A stretch of 64,000 bases of DNA from Elysia crispata (Eukaryota > Mollusca > Gastropoda > Plakobranchidae), in NCBI GenBank assembly GCA_033675545.1, contig JAWDGP010002675.1, positions 30,001 to 94,000 on the forward strand, read 5' to 3'. The position numbers were made by a program, and so were the translations under genes. A model generated the notes under the pieces. It saw only the letters and a list, made by a program, of their open reading frames with translations, was not told the DNA's origin and ran no database searches. Positions 1 to 18,211 of the stretch are shown piece by piece; positions within the stretch are counted from its first letter, which is position 1; each line of letters opens with the position of its first letter.

Positions 1-194
1 GAGAGAGAGAACGAAAGGGTAAAAAGATTCAAAGAGCACAAAATTGAATATGAGAGAGAAAAAGGGAGAAAGAAAAGGAGAAATGAAAAAAAAAAGAGAA
101 GAAGAAGAAGAAGAAGAAGAAGAAGAAGAAGAAGAAGAAGAAGAAGAAGAAGAAGAAGAAGAAGAAGAAGAAGAAGAAGAAGAAGAAGAAGAAG

Positions 195-273
<79 letters not shown>
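1..273. repeat. GAA then GA microsatellite
   Basis: A purine-only tract. GAA trinucleotides run from about 96 to 199 and change directly into GA dinucleotides to 273. The open frames across it are poly-Glu or Arg-Glu artefacts and are not genes. Confidence 0.97.
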
Positions 274-277
<4 letters not shown>

Positions 278-610
278 TTGAGATTAAGGAGAGGGTCATC
301 TAAATGGAGAGAGACTTTACTGAAACGTTGATATAAAACCGAGGATGTGGAGTTGGAGGACAAAATATGGAGTAAAGAACCATCACGAAATTATGTTTGG
401 AAAAGTTGTCTAAATAAGCAGGGTTTTTTTTCATTCAGTATGTATTACAAAGAATTAAGGATGAAGGATGTAACAAATCAGATTTGGCTTTTATTTCTGC
501 AGACATACTTGAAAGTTTTTTTTTAACCATTGTCTGACAATGTATGGATAAGCTGAGTTCACATCATTCATGTGGGTTTATGTTTGGGAGGAAAGGGAGT
601 AAAAGGGGGA

Positions 611-658
611 TTTTTTTTTTTTTTTTTTTTTGGGGGGGGGGGGGGGGGGCGGCGGCGG
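611..658. repeat. T-run/G-run/CGG homopolymer block
   Basis: About 21 T are followed by 18 G and a short CGG run. Runs like this are error-prone in sequencing, so the exact length should not be trusted. The rest of 274-1091 has no recognisable exon on either strand. It must belong to the intron following the receptor exon at 1092-1206, whose next exon lies left of the window. Confidence 0.85.
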
Positions 659-1091
659 ATGCATTACTGGTAGCAGTTTGTTATACGAGAAATGAGTTGT
701 TTCTCTACTTTTCAGATATATTTAGAGCTTATCAAAAGGCTATGAATTCCAGCAAAAAGTGCGTGCAGGTGTATTGTCTTGCCGGAATGTATAGCTGCTT
801 ATTTATTTAAAATTACATGTTACTGAATGTCGAAAAGAATTTTACACAATTAGCGGACGATTTCCAATGCAACTCATAGGGCATCAGCCGATGCTAATCG
901 TTAATCCTCGGAGACATTATTATTAGTTACCGAGATGTGTAACATAATGCCAGAGGAACTGACACTAAGCGTCAAGTTTAAGTCACTTTCAGAGTAAAAG
1001 ATCTTGATGGTGATAGAAAACCAGTGTACTTAACTTTCACGATCAAATTGATGAAAGTACTAAGATTTAACTTATAGGCGTTCCTGTTTAC

Positions 1092-1206
1092 CTGTGTGTC
1101 CATTGGATAGTAGGTCACGTCAATGTCACATGATGTGGAGATGACAGTGGTGGGTTCCCAGTCAATGTCACCAGTGTAGGTCACCCGAACAGGAAGCTCG
1201 TCAAAT
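1092..1206 (-). CDS. Cys-loop receptor (nAChR/AChBP-like), coding exon 3
   Basis: Part of the extracellular ligand-binding domain of a nicotinic-type Cys-loop protein. Read on the minus strand, the exon follows a CTAG acceptor and ends at CAG|GTAAAC. It encodes FDELPVRVTYTGDIDW, then the start of the signature Cys-loop (SCDIDVTYYPMDTQ), with the first loop cysteine and the YYPMD core. The family has a 13-residue loop closed by a second cysteine. That cysteine must lie in the next exon, left of the window, so nothing can be said about transmembrane segments. The exon is 115 nt. It joins exon 2 by completing a Gly codon and ends in phase 0. The missing channel domain leaves two options, a nAChR subunit or the soluble acetylcholine-binding protein of gastropods. 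Confidence 0.88.
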
Positions 1207-2149
1207 CTAGCGAACATGGGAATCGTTTGACAATCAAAACTAGCGCACCAATAATTCATAGGATAGGGGCTTAAAAACAATAAAAATAGCTGGCTCAAAT
1301 TACAGATACGATTAGCCCATTCCAAAACGCGTTGTCTATCATGAAAAAAAAATCAACAAATTTGGACGTCAAATTGAAACTTTGGACTCGTAAATTTAGA
1401 ATTTAACAATAAAGGATCTAACGTTCAGTGCCGTTTTATTTCTTTATTCTTCGCTTTGATTTCAACGTATTTGGTAACAATATCTATGAATTATACAAAA
1501 GTTGCATTGTGACGATTGGAAAATACTAATAACGTCAAAAGCACTGAAACAGTCATTCAAAATAATTATATCAAGTAATAAATTGTGTATGGAATGACAT
1601 GCTTTAGAACTAGCTTTGCTTGAATTATGCAGAGGGATGTTTTAATACCTGCAATCCAAAGATCTTTTTTTCTTATTCTGTCTCTCTCTTTCTTTCTATC
1701 TCTTATTACATTTTTTTCTTCAGAGAGATTCTGTCTTCTATTGCTTTCTTTGCCTTGAAGCCAATTTCTTGTGCGTGAATCTTATATAAGTATAAAATAG
1801 TTCTCTTCATCGATCACTCATGGTATAATCTTATCCTTCCCCCTCCCCTCTTTCTCTTCCTCAATTTGCATGTACTTTCGATCTATCTCTACAACGTCTC
1901 TGTCTCTATTTCAGACCTTTTTCATCTCTCCATCGACAGTCTATCCATCTATCTATCTATCTTTCAACATTTCTACCTATTAACCGTTCTCTCTATCTAC
2001 TTATTTATCTGTAAATCTGCATCTTCTAATTTCAAAGAAGTGGAATACATAAAATCCTCAATTAAAGCGGCTAACAGGTACTGCAGTCTTGCAAAGGCTA
2101 CTTGTATATTTCTACCTATCTAACAATCTTTATATTTATCTTCCTATAT

Positions 2150-2565
2150 ACAAGTCTATCTGTCTATCATTTTCTCTTTTCTCCTTACACACACACACAC
2201 ACACACACACTCTCTCTCTCTCTCTTCCTTTGTTTTTTTCCTTGACTAGTCACTGTCTGTCTACGTATCTAATTATCTTCATGACTCTCTATCTCTTCCC
2301 CTCTCTGTCTATCTATCTGTTTGTGTGTCCTACTAGGTCTCTCATCCAATCTTTTGTTTTGTCTGTCTAAATTTCTATTTGCCTTTTTCTCCATTTCGTT
2401 GTTAGCCTCCCTCTCTCCATGCCTACTCTCTCTCTCTCCGTCGGCATACATTTTTATGTCTACATATGTTTGCCTGTTTCGCTGTTTATCTTTCTTTCTT
2501 TCTCACATTGTCTCATTTTCCTGTCTCTTTTATTGTACCACTTTGCTTGCCTGACTATCTCTTAT

Positions 2566-2614
<49 letters not shown>

Positions 2615-2766
2615 CCCTCTCTCTCTCCCTCTCTCTCTCTATCTATGTATTGTATCTGTTTCTATGTGTAGTATATCTCTGTCTATTCGTCCTCCGGGTC
2701 AAACGTGTCTTTGTATCTGTATTAATCATCCCTCTTTATTGCCTATCATACAGAGAGAGAGGGAGG

Positions 2767-2810
<44 letters not shown>

Positions 2811-2995
2811 AGAGAAAGACAGAGGAGAGAGTCTGAGATAGAGAGAGATAAAGATGGGGTGAGAGGAGAGAGAAGAGAAAGAGGGGGAGAGAGCAGAGAG
2901 AAGGGAGGGAAAGACAGAGACAGACAGACAGTCAGACAGACAGACAGACAGACAGAAAGACAGAAAGACAGAAAGACAGACAGACATACAGAGAT
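2150..2995. repeat. Pyrimidine/purine low-complexity block (AC, CT, GA, ACAG repeats)
   Basis: A chain of simple repeats within the large receptor intron 1207-3749: AC and TC near 2187-2225, CT at 2568-2612, GA at 2752-2830 and ACAG-type repeats at about 2915-2990. From 1650 to 2560 the strand is a pyrimidine-rich degenerate TCTA/TCTC sequence. The many overlapping reading frames here encode Ser-Leu or Arg-Glu repeats and have no domain content. Confidence 0.93.
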
Positions 2996-3304
2996 AGGTT
3001 GTAACTCCTTTCTAACTTTTTTTAACAGCTTAATGGTAAGCAATATATACAATATAACTTACTTAAAGTTTACCATGGGAGACATGGATTTTTTTCTAGG
3101 ATGCAAAAAGCAAACGGCTTTTAGTTCATAGATGACATGCAATATATTTTCTTAAAAAAGATATTTGGCTCCATTTTTTTTTCGGGGCGAGGGAGGTTGT
3201 AAAAACGTTTCAAAAGCTGAGTTTGTTTCACAAGATAATGTCGGTATTCACGTCCTTTATTTCTTTTTATTCCAAGCAAACTTTAAAGAATGACCTCCTT
3301 AGTG

Positions 3305-3745
3305 ATGACCTAGAGTTATTCTAGCCGAGGGTTTCAAGGACCTACCCAAGCTCACTCTGCTTGACCATATTGTCGTCACCTAGTGTTACTCTAGCCTGTA
3401 TACTGTGGTCACCTAGTGTTACTCTAGCCTGCATACTGTGGTCACCTAATGTTACTCTAGCCTAGATTCTGTGGTCACCTAGTGTTACTCTAGCCTGCAT
3501 ACTGTGGTCACCTAGTGTTACTCTAGCCTGCATAGTTACTGTGGTCACCTAGTGTTATTCTAGCCTGCATACTGTGGCCACCTAGTGTTATTCTAGCCTG
3601 CATACTGTGGCCACCTAGTGATATTCTAGCCTGCACACTGTGGCCACCTAGTGTTACTCTAGCCTGCATACTGTGGTCACCTAGTGTTACTCTAGCCTGC
3701 ATATTGTGGTCACCTAGTGTTACTCTAGTCAATGGTTCCAGTGAC
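3305..3745. repeat. 33-bp intronic minisatellite next to receptor exon 2
   Basis: About eleven head-to-tail units of roughly 33 bp with the core TGTGGTCACCTAGTGTTACT, followed by CTAGCCTGCATAC. Units differ by single substitutions and one has a small insertion near 3535. The array lies in the intron between receptor exons 2 and 3, and its last unit is a few bases from the exon 2 splice donor. The sequence at the far end (3329-3358) resembles the exon 2 edge (3733-3764). The minus-strand 83-residue frame across it is simply an 11-residue repeat. Confidence 0.95.
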
Positions 3746-3749
3746 CTAC

Positions 3750-3931
3750 CCCAGCTCCTTCTGCAGGACGACACTGTTTCCCACCTGCACGTCAGGACGC
3801 CAGATGTTGTCCTGGTGGACCAGGACGCTGGTAGCGTTACCGTAGAGAGCCGGGTCCCACTGCAGAGTGGGGTCCCACCAGGACATCCTGAGCTGGGCCA
3901 CTGACACCATCGTCTGGTCTTTCTCTTTCAC
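3750..3931 (-). CDS. Cys-loop receptor (nAChR/AChBP-like), coding exon 2
   Basis: This exon encodes the part of the ligand-binding domain holding loop-D and loop-A region features. On the minus strand it begins after TTTCTCGAG with VKEKDQTMVSVAQLRMSWWD, continues with LQWDPALYGNATSVLV and contains the family hallmark IWRPDVQVGN. The W-x-D-x-x-L-x-W-x-P and IW-x-PD-x-x-x-x-N patterns are the standard nAChR/AChBP signature. An N-glycosylation sequon (NAT) is visible. The length is 182 nt, entering in phase 0 and leaving two bases that complete Gly with exon 3. The donor GGG|GTAGGT abuts the minisatellite. Confidence 0.9.
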
Positions 3932-5196
3932 CTCGAGAAAATATCAGAAGTGGAATTACATGTGGAATCCATCAAGATAGGCAAGTTTTTTTTTTTTTTT
4001 TTGCTTTTAGAAATGTTGAATATTAATTATGAAGAAATCATTAGCCTTCAAAATCAAACATACTTTATGAAATTCAGAAAAAAATTGAGTCTTGAGGCAT
4101 TACAAATCACACCGATGAGATCTTCGTCTACCAAATTTATCGTATTTGAAACGAAAACAGAATTCCCACTAAAGCTTCCTCAAAAATATAAACAAAAAAT
4201 AGTTCGAGTTATAAAACTATAAGCTTAAACTAACTTTACGATAAACAGTTATTTCAAACCCAGAGTGTGTGTCAGTGCAGTTGACTTCTTCAAGCAGAGT
4301 TTGTTTAACTCACACCCGCTTTTGAAATGTTATCTGAATAACCATGAATAAAACATTTTCTCATGTGAAGGTTGCCTATAGCTGATGTGTACTTGAGTTG
4401 TCTTGCTATGATAAACATACCAAATGCCATGTACCCACAGCTACAGGTTATCGACAATACAATGAACACCAACCAAAGTAAGCAGATACTGATGGCAGTG
4501 GATCAAGCAAAGAGACAAAGCAAACTTTATGCCTTATGTGACCTCGTAGCTTGTACACGTTTACTTTACAATTTTCCAATAAAAAATATCTTGGCCATAA
4601 CTTGTTTTTGAGGGAATATCACATCTACCGATAAGCCTATATATATCTCTGAAGGTGCTTTTTTCTTTTCTTTTTTTTTTTTTTTTTAAGAAAAATAGAT
4701 AGCCCGAAATTTAGAATTAATTTTTGCTACTCAAGTCAATTATTTTTGCTCGAGTGTTTTTGGAGAGGCGCTACGGCAACGTTGTGTCAAAGAGAATGCA
4801 CAAGAAGGTGGATATTTAAGCTATTTTTTTAAATGAAGGAAGTAAAAATATATTCTATACTTCCTCAATTTGTCACTATAGAACTTTAACTAGTTTTATT
4901 AATTCTATAAAGAATTATTTTCCATTTAACTAACACTTTGTTTGATAAAGAATGCACATGGTTTTAGATTTCTGGTGACTTAATTAATTTAAAAAAAAAT
5001 CACTTATTGAAGCACACTGCAAACATTATCTCCAGCTTCTTGAATAGTGCGAGAAACTAACCTGTAAGTAGATAGTGACATTAAGTTGTGTTAGAGCTAT
5101 CTTAAAAATAACATGAACATAAACGAAAATCTAGCTCTGTTGACGACTGAGTATCAGGAAGACAGGCGAGGGGTGAGAGACTGAGCTCGGACTCAC

Positions 5197-5418
5197 ATCG
5201 ACCAGAGAGAGGAGGTGGAAGCTCAGAAACACATACACAATGTTGGTGTCATTCTCCACTGGGATGATCTCCTTCTGGTACACCCCGAACAGCATGGAGA
5301 ACAGGCTGTACAGGTCGGCCTGGTTGGCTGCCTCGGCTACCGGAATGTCCACAGACAGGTAGACCAGAACCACTGCAGTCAAGGCGGGGACTAGACAAGT
5401 CACACCAAGCTTCTTCAT
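5197..5418 (-). CDS. Cys-loop receptor (nAChR/AChBP-like), coding exon 1 with signal peptide
   Basis: First coding exon. ATG at 5418-5416 opens a hydrophobic leader (MKKLGVTCLVPALTAVVLVY and on to about residue 30, ending VAEAA), a plausible secretory signal peptide. The following helix (LYSLFSMLFGVYQKEIIPV) and the strand NDTNIVYVFLSFHLLSLVD match the N-terminal helix and first strand of nAChR/AChBP proteins. The exon is exactly 74 codons and ends at GAT|GTGAGT in phase 0, which fits exon 2. An NDT sequon is present. Upstream DNA shows no earlier in-frame start that I prefer. Confidence 0.85.
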
Positions 5419-6760
5419 TCTCCACAGCTGCTACTGCTTCGTTAGGTTTGCTAGAAAGTCGGTACTTGAAACAGCTTAAGCACGTGGCTGTTCAGTTCAG
5501 TAGCGAAAACAGATAAATCCAGACGCCGAGAAATAAAACTCCAAACTGGCTGTTAATAAGAACAGTTTGCTAGTTTTGTAAAAATCTTTATTTATTAATG
5601 AATCTTTCAAACACTTTTTACTATTTAGGCTCTAATAAATGGCCATCTATGAACTCCCGCAATATCTTTTGCCAACCGCAATATATTTACAATAAGCATC
5701 TTAAGCTATTAATAAATAAAATGGGAAAAAAAGAAATAGCTGGCTTGAAGTATGCAAAGAATGAATAAAATGATTATTCAAATAAACAAGGCCATTCGTA
5801 GAAGTGGTTGAATCATTTATACTATTATGGGTCTGCTATAAATTATTCTATTTAAGTAACATTTAAATCAGAAAAGTTACACCTGATGTGACACGGGAGG
5901 AAAAAATAACATCGATTTAATACTGTAACAGCAGGCGCACGCGGTATCTAGTATATGTCTAGATCTACAGAAATCTAAAACTGGACCCGGATTCCTCTTA
6001 ATATTATTATAAAAATGATAGCTTTCAACTCATTTTGTCTGCTTCGAGTTTCATCTAAAAATTTGAATAGCTTGGGAAAATAGAGAATTTGTATTGTTGT
6101 TTGAGAGTATTTCTATCCTTTCAACTAAATAAATACATCTAGAGCTCGCTGAGTGGGCCGGCTTCTCGATCAGATTCAGAACTTGGAACTTTTGTAGGAC
6201 TTCATATACTTCCTCAAGAGATGCAAGCTAAGGTCAGGTCAGTTAACTTGTGACCTAAGAGTAAGAGTTTTTTGTCGTGAAATTGTGTTTTTTTCATGGA
6301 TTATTATCGTATCCATGTTTGTCAATATCTAAATGGATATACTTGTCACATTGCAGTGAATTCAGTGATGTTATTCTTCTAAAGAAAGGGGAAACAGCAA
6401 GATGAACGTAGCAAAAACACCCACCATACTATTGCCGGTAATCTGATTCTTACTTAAAACCGCCATCGTTGAAACTTTCAATATGCAATAACAATAACAA
6501 TAACAACATTACAGCCAGGGAGAAATTTATAAGAAAAATACCCACTATATTTTTTAACACAATCAAAGTAATCTTTTGCTATTGCGGCGACGCAGCTGTC
6601 CAAATCTTCTACTGCTGCTGTGATAGATGTAAAGGAAAAGAATTCTTTGTGGAATCCCAAAGAAAGAAGAACAGCAATTAGAAACAATCTCATTCAAATA
6701 AGAAAAAAAAACTGTGAATATAAGATGGACAGTCTAACGTTTCTGTCGGCCTTTTCAATT
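5419..6760. other. Upstream flank of the receptor gene; no gene seen
   Basis: AT-rich single-copy-looking DNA 5' of the receptor start codon. It presumably holds the promoter, but I can point to no convincing TATA or initiator element. A short CAATAA-type run lies near 6486-6506. Short open frames at 6469-6841 on both strands have no domain or splice support. Confidence 0.5.
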
Positions 6761-6767
6761 TTTCAGA

Positions 6768-7470
6768 GACAATTCCTACATCTCTGTGACAACTCTTCAA
6801 CAATCTCACAGCGCACAGAGACAATTCCTACATCTCTGTGACAACTCTTTACAAATCCCACATCTCTGTGACAACTCTTCACAGTTCCTACATCTCTGTG
6901 ACAACTCTTCACAATTCCCCCATCTCTGTGACAACTCTTCACAATTCCTACATCTCTGTGACAACTCTTTACAAATCCTACATCTCTGTGACAACTCTTC
7001 ACGATTCCCACATCTCTGTGACAACTCTTCACAATTCCTACATCTCTGTGACAACTCTTCACAATTCCTACATCTCTGTGACAACTCTTTACAAATCCCA
7101 CATCTCTGTGACAACTCTTCACGATTTCCACATCTCTGTGACAACTCTTCACAATTCCTACATCTCTGTGACAATCTTCACAATTCCTACATCTCTGTGA
7201 CAACTCTTCACAATTCCTACATCTCTGTGACAACTCTTCACAATTCCCACATCTCTGTGACAACTCTTCACAATTCCTACATCTCTGTGACAACTCTTTA
7301 CAAATCCTACATCTCTGTGACAACTCTTCACAATTCCTACATCTCTGTGACAACTCTTCACAATTCCTACATCTCTGTGACAACTCTTCACAATTCCTAC
7401 ATCTCTGTGACAACTCTTCACAATTCCCACATCTCTGTGACAACTCTTTACAAATCCCACAGCGCAAACA
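6768..7470. repeat. 30-bp minisatellite with higher-order structure
   Basis: About 23 head-to-tail copies of a 30-bp unit with consensus around CTACATCTCTGTGACAACTC, then TTCACAATTC. A variant unit containing TTTACAAATCC recurs at about 6848, 6968 and 7088 (every four units), then near 7298 and 7448. This indicates a 120-bp higher-order repeat in the left half. One unit near 7171 is a base shorter, shifting the frame. Because 30 is a multiple of three and the unit has few stops, long frames are open on both strands; I do not regard them as genes. Confidence 0.96.
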
Positions 7471-7479
7471 TGACCGAGA

Positions 7480-13739
<6,260 letters not shown>

Positions 13740-14400
13740 TGCCATGATGCTGTGCTAATCCCAAGACAAAAGCCTCAATGTCAAGGTGATAAACACACAA
13801 CCTTTTCGGAGAGTGGCCACAGCATGATGGATGTTACCAGCAGGCGTGCTGCTATAGAAAAAGAGAACAAAAAGTACATTAGCACCTACAGAATGCAGGA
13901 CTGGAAAATTATTTTCCAATTATCTCGCCGCAAGAATCCCTACAAAGTACATGTGCATATGCCCTAGACCACACCATGAGTGTGGTCTGTAAAGCTGTCT
14001 CCGGAAGGCTTATAAGTTATACATGTACGTACCAGGAAGACAGACGACCATGAGAATACTATGAACTCTGGCTCCAGGTGAAGTCTTTCCAATATAAAGG
14101 AGATGACCCACAAGCTCTTTACTACAAATATGGAGACAGTGAAGAATTGCACGTGAGAATCTCCGAGTCGTGGAAAGAGTATCGGTTTAAAAAAAAATAG
14201 AGCACATACAAACAATGCCCATTACGTAAGCCAATAAGAGCTACCTTTTAAAGCTGTACAATGAGGGTGTCATACCAAGGGAGGTCCAAAGCTGGCACGA
14301 AAATTTGCCTAAATCAGACAGTGTCAAGGACATAATTCCTGGCCCTGCTGCAGTGACTCTGAAGATGAACTACAGTACTTATCCAACCACAGTATACAGT
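13740..14400 (+). pseudogene. Sola-like transposase, degenerate C-terminal fragment
   Basis: A broken C-terminal piece of the transposase family seen in several places in this window. One frame reads SGHSMMDVTSRRAAIEKE, matching the GHS/T-x-M-x-x-D-x-x-H-x-x-x-E block that follows the second catalytic-type Asp in intact copies. Further on, ALYYKYGDSEELHVRISESW and then LYNEGVIPREVQSWHENLP match the family C-terminus; the 45-46 kb copy ends with the related CKSGVIPDEFYPFYEPL. Several frameshifts and stops separate the blocks. No N-terminal half or catalytic region is present here. Family membership is inferred from shared motifs. Confidence 0.6.
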
Positions 14401-15610
14401 GCAATGCCTTGATGTATTCTTGAAAAAGCACATTTTTTTTAAATTCTTAGACAATTTGTTCGATCTCTTGTGCTCATGAATAGATAAAGCGTTTAATGTC
14501 ACTGAAAAACTGAATTTTGTTTTCAAAACATTTAATCTCACTTTCAGTTTTAGATCTCAAAATTGTGCTTTCACTTTTTGATGTCTGATACCAAATTTTT
14601 AATTTGCTCCCAACCATAGTTGCATCGCATTATAATACAAAATAGAAATTTTATTGAAATCTTCCTTTATTTATTATAACATTGTTTGAAATTTATTACT
14701 TTTTTTTTTGGAGTGATTTCCCGTATTTGCACATTAGTTTCCCGTCTTTATGATTTTCAAGTTTTGTGTAATTATACAAGAACTGGTTATTTTTCTTTGT
14801 AACAAATGATTGCAGTTGGCTTGTGTGTTCACTGCAAGAAATTCATACTTTTCTCCTTATTTTGTGAATAAAAGACATCAACGTATGGGTGGAGTTACTG
14901 CAAGAGGTGGATATGTATAACTCCGTGGATACGTCTAAAGAATTGTATGAAAAAAAATTTCCACAAGAAGTGAATATCTCCATTTTAGTGATTTTATTCA
15001 GTAATGGCTTACACCATATTCATTTTGAATAGCCAACATTCTTCAGTATACTAAACAACACAAACCCTGTGATTTTGGTTGCAAAAGACTGAAAATCAAA
15101 ACAAAAAAAATTATAGCCTTTCATAATTTATTAAAGTTTTGTTTTATTTCTTTCTCAAAATGAAAAGTGGTTCTAGCGCGGAACCACCGATAGTACACCT
15201 TCAAAAATATATCAAAATGCTCAAAACCTGAATAACTAAAATCAGGCAGTCACTATGTGGTTCTTCAAACAATTCGATTCATCTTTTACTGTCTCCGTAT
15301 GTTTTAGTCCACCGTCGAACAGACCGGTAACTCGATTAGAGAGGCGAAGGCTAAAGATGGTGGCGCCATAGTCAGAACTACAACAACACATTACACATAT
15401 GGGTTCATTATTGGAAGATGTGTCGTTGTCTTGCTAGGTCATGCTGCTTTTGTACGTTTCTTGGTGTATGTGCGTGACAAAAAAAAAAGAGCGGGAAAGA
15501 AATAGCATAGGTAAAGATAAATATACATCTAATCAGGGAGAGGAAAGGAGAGAGACATAAATCGGGGGAGGGGAGTCAGGTGAGAAATTGACTGAATGAA
15601 AGAGAAAGGA

Positions 15611-15727
<117 letters not shown>

Positions 15728-16253
15728 AAATAAAAATTTGTTCAAACAAGCAGTCGAAAATTAATATTCAATCTTTATTTATCGTTACTTTGAATCACAC
15801 AGTCATATCAACATACTAAAGACAACACTGACAAACAAACACCATCAAATACATCACATCTTAATATTTATCTATTTATTTATTGTTTGTACAAAATTGC
15901 AAAGATCTATTTCTATTTTCAGTCTGTACACATGATCGACAATTTATAGGGAAATAGAACGTGTAAAACATTTTGATAGATAAGGCATCAGCGATCGTAT
16001 CAATTATTTGTTTGTGGTCAAATGTAGGGCGATTCAGAAAAATAAAATAAAATAAAATATAGTATAATTACATGCAGAAATTCCTCGCTACTCTAACCAG
16101 TGATTGCTACCAACCCTCCAGAACCCGGAACGAGGGTTAACTTGAACAGATGCGCTAATCATGTGGCAAGAATTTGTATTTTTAACAGTGGATAAATTCA
16201 AACATATTTGGTTTGAATTTGTACAGACACATATATATTTTAAAGGTGAAACA

Positions 16254-16260
<7 letters not shown>

Positions 16261-16298
<38 letters not shown>
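16261..16298. repeat. TA microsatellite
   Basis: About 19 TA units in AT-rich non-coding DNA. Confidence 0.95.
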
Positions 16299-16301
<3 letters not shown>

Positions 16302-17269
16302 TTTCATTACCACTCAGGTATAACTTACACTGTATTTAGATAACAATCATTCTCACAATGACGGCATTTAGTACATATATGGCACTTTTTTTTTAAAGTG
16401 CGAATCTTGTGTCCTCAGTTTTTCATCACTTACAAATGGAAAAAAGACCCATCCCTTTCTATTATACATATCATTAAGGCTTACCTCCAGACATTTTTGT
16501 AAGAGTCTGTGAAACATCAAACAAATTGATTAGAAAGTTTTGGATTTATACCATTTTAGTGTGTTGAGTGTATCAAAACAAATGTAGCCTGAGCCAGGAT
16601 AAAGTTAAAAATAAAATATTAGTATTATTTAGTAAATGCTTACCGATTTACATCTCATCCAATTTCCACATTAAAACTATTATTCAAAGTGTAACCCAAT
16701 CGTATCACAAATATTATCTTAATGTTAATTCATTAGCTTTTTATATCATAATAAATTTTGTCCCACAAAATTGAGTCCAATGTACCAAAATTTGATGCCA
16801 TACTTTTGCTACAAAACCATTTCACAAACTTTTGTATTGAGAGTCGCCTCCCCTTTGCCAACAACATGGCAGATGCCATGGAAGTCAACATGTGCAGGAA
16901 TGTTTCTGAATCTCGGTCTTGAGACCTAAGAAAGGTAGGGGAAAAACCTTAAAATCCTCTCCGTTATATCAAGGATATCGGGCTGGATAGTACAAAATAT
17001 AGCTTGATACCAGCTAGTGTTAAAGTTCGCACACAATCCTTCTTCTAAACGAATGTAAAATTTTTGTGTTAGGGTAAATATGGAACTTACAAGGAATTTA
17101 AATGCCTAGGTGTCCTCTCCGTTACGGGCTTTTACGACACGATTTTCCATTGTTCCTTTGTTGTCCCACCAGTTTTACCCTTCAGTTTCAATTTCCACTC
17201 TTGTCCTATATGACTTTTTTAAATGACAGAAAGATCTTTTATCCCACTGTTCCTAATAATGTATGATCT

Positions 17270-18125
17270 ACTTTGAACCAGAAATCAAGATCTTCAAAAG
17301 AAAGTATGCAAGCCTACCGTGCAAGGTTGGAAGAAGACAAGGTCCGACATAAAGAGGTGAAACACAAACACAGACAACGGAAGAAAGACTCCTACAAACC
17401 TGTTTTAATAGTGTCTGAGAGGATACACAGAAGAGCAAAGAGAAAACGGAAGGATTCAAAACAGTCATGACGACAGAGCAAGAAACAGCAAAATTTAGGT
17501 TCCAGTATAAAGGTTAGATTAAAAACCAGCTTTGTGTCAAGCAAAGAAATAATAATATAGAAAATAAAATTAAAAAAAAAAAATTAAAGGACCAAACAAG
17601 AGTAAACAACTAATAAAGTTCTCTTATCGTACATATGTTTCATTAATTTTACAATAATTAAACTGTTGTTGGGATATAATTGCCTTATACCTCTGATATT
17701 TGTTTGCTAAGCTTGGACAAGATGACTTCATAATTATAATAGCTTTTCAAAGGAATCAGTTAAAAAATATATAGATTGAGCTTAAAGGAATATAAAAATG
17801 CAGTTTGTGTCTAATTAATTCAACCAAATGTATGATACAAATCTAGCGGCTGTTCTGACTAAGATTGAAGGACCACTGGCCACATCTCCAACTCCATCGT
17901 CAAGACAGAAACTTCAGGCTCTACAGAAGAGTCGACAGAGAAACGGCAGCTAAAACTGCGAGTAACACAACTGGAGATGCGACTTCGAGAACAGGAAAAA
18001 CTGAAAGAAGCGTACGGACAGCGCTGCCAAAGGAAAAAAACAACCATCATCAGATACACCTTCAAAAAGCTCCCAAAAACTGAGAAACTGTTACAAGGAG
18101 TTAACAACCAAAATATGAAGGCTTA
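17270..18125 (+). pseudogene. Sola-like transposase, N-terminal fragment (basic region)
   Basis: A basic, repeated-arginine segment (SMQAYRARLEEDKVRHKEVK and following KHRQRKKDSYK) resembles the N-terminal basic segment of some members of this transposase family, which often begins RMRRYRAKL-like. About 350 bp later another basic helix-like stretch (SRQKLQALQKSRQ, then in another frame QLKLRVTQLEMRLREQEKL) looks like the coiled segment that follows it. Stops and at least two frameshifts separate the pieces. No catalytic region follows in frame. The assignment is by pattern recall and is tentative. Confidence 0.4.
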
Positions 18126-18211
18126 ACTTGTGGTAGTAAAGATAAATCTCAAGCATCCTTTTGTTTTGATAAAACAACTTCAGTCAACCGAACGGGATAA
18201 AAAAAAAAAAC

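Noticed and set aside
44..331. Poly-Glu/Arg-Glu open frame
   Set aside because: Pure product of GAA and GA repeats with a TTG start. Frames of this kind at every GA tract (10.7, 15.6, 22.8, 32.4, 58.0, 63.4 kb) were discarded.
2089..3131. Overlapping Ser/Leu- and Arg/Glu-rich frames on both strands
   Set aside because: They come from CT/GA/ACAG simple repeats inside a receptor intron and show no domains.
3523..3774. Minus-strand 83-codon repeat protein
   Set aside because: It is the 33-bp minisatellite translated, ending in the intron side of exon 2.
15170..15240. GGTTC...GGAACC palindrome as a transposon end for the 13.7 kb fragment
   Set aside because: No matching inverted copy on the other side and no target duplication found.
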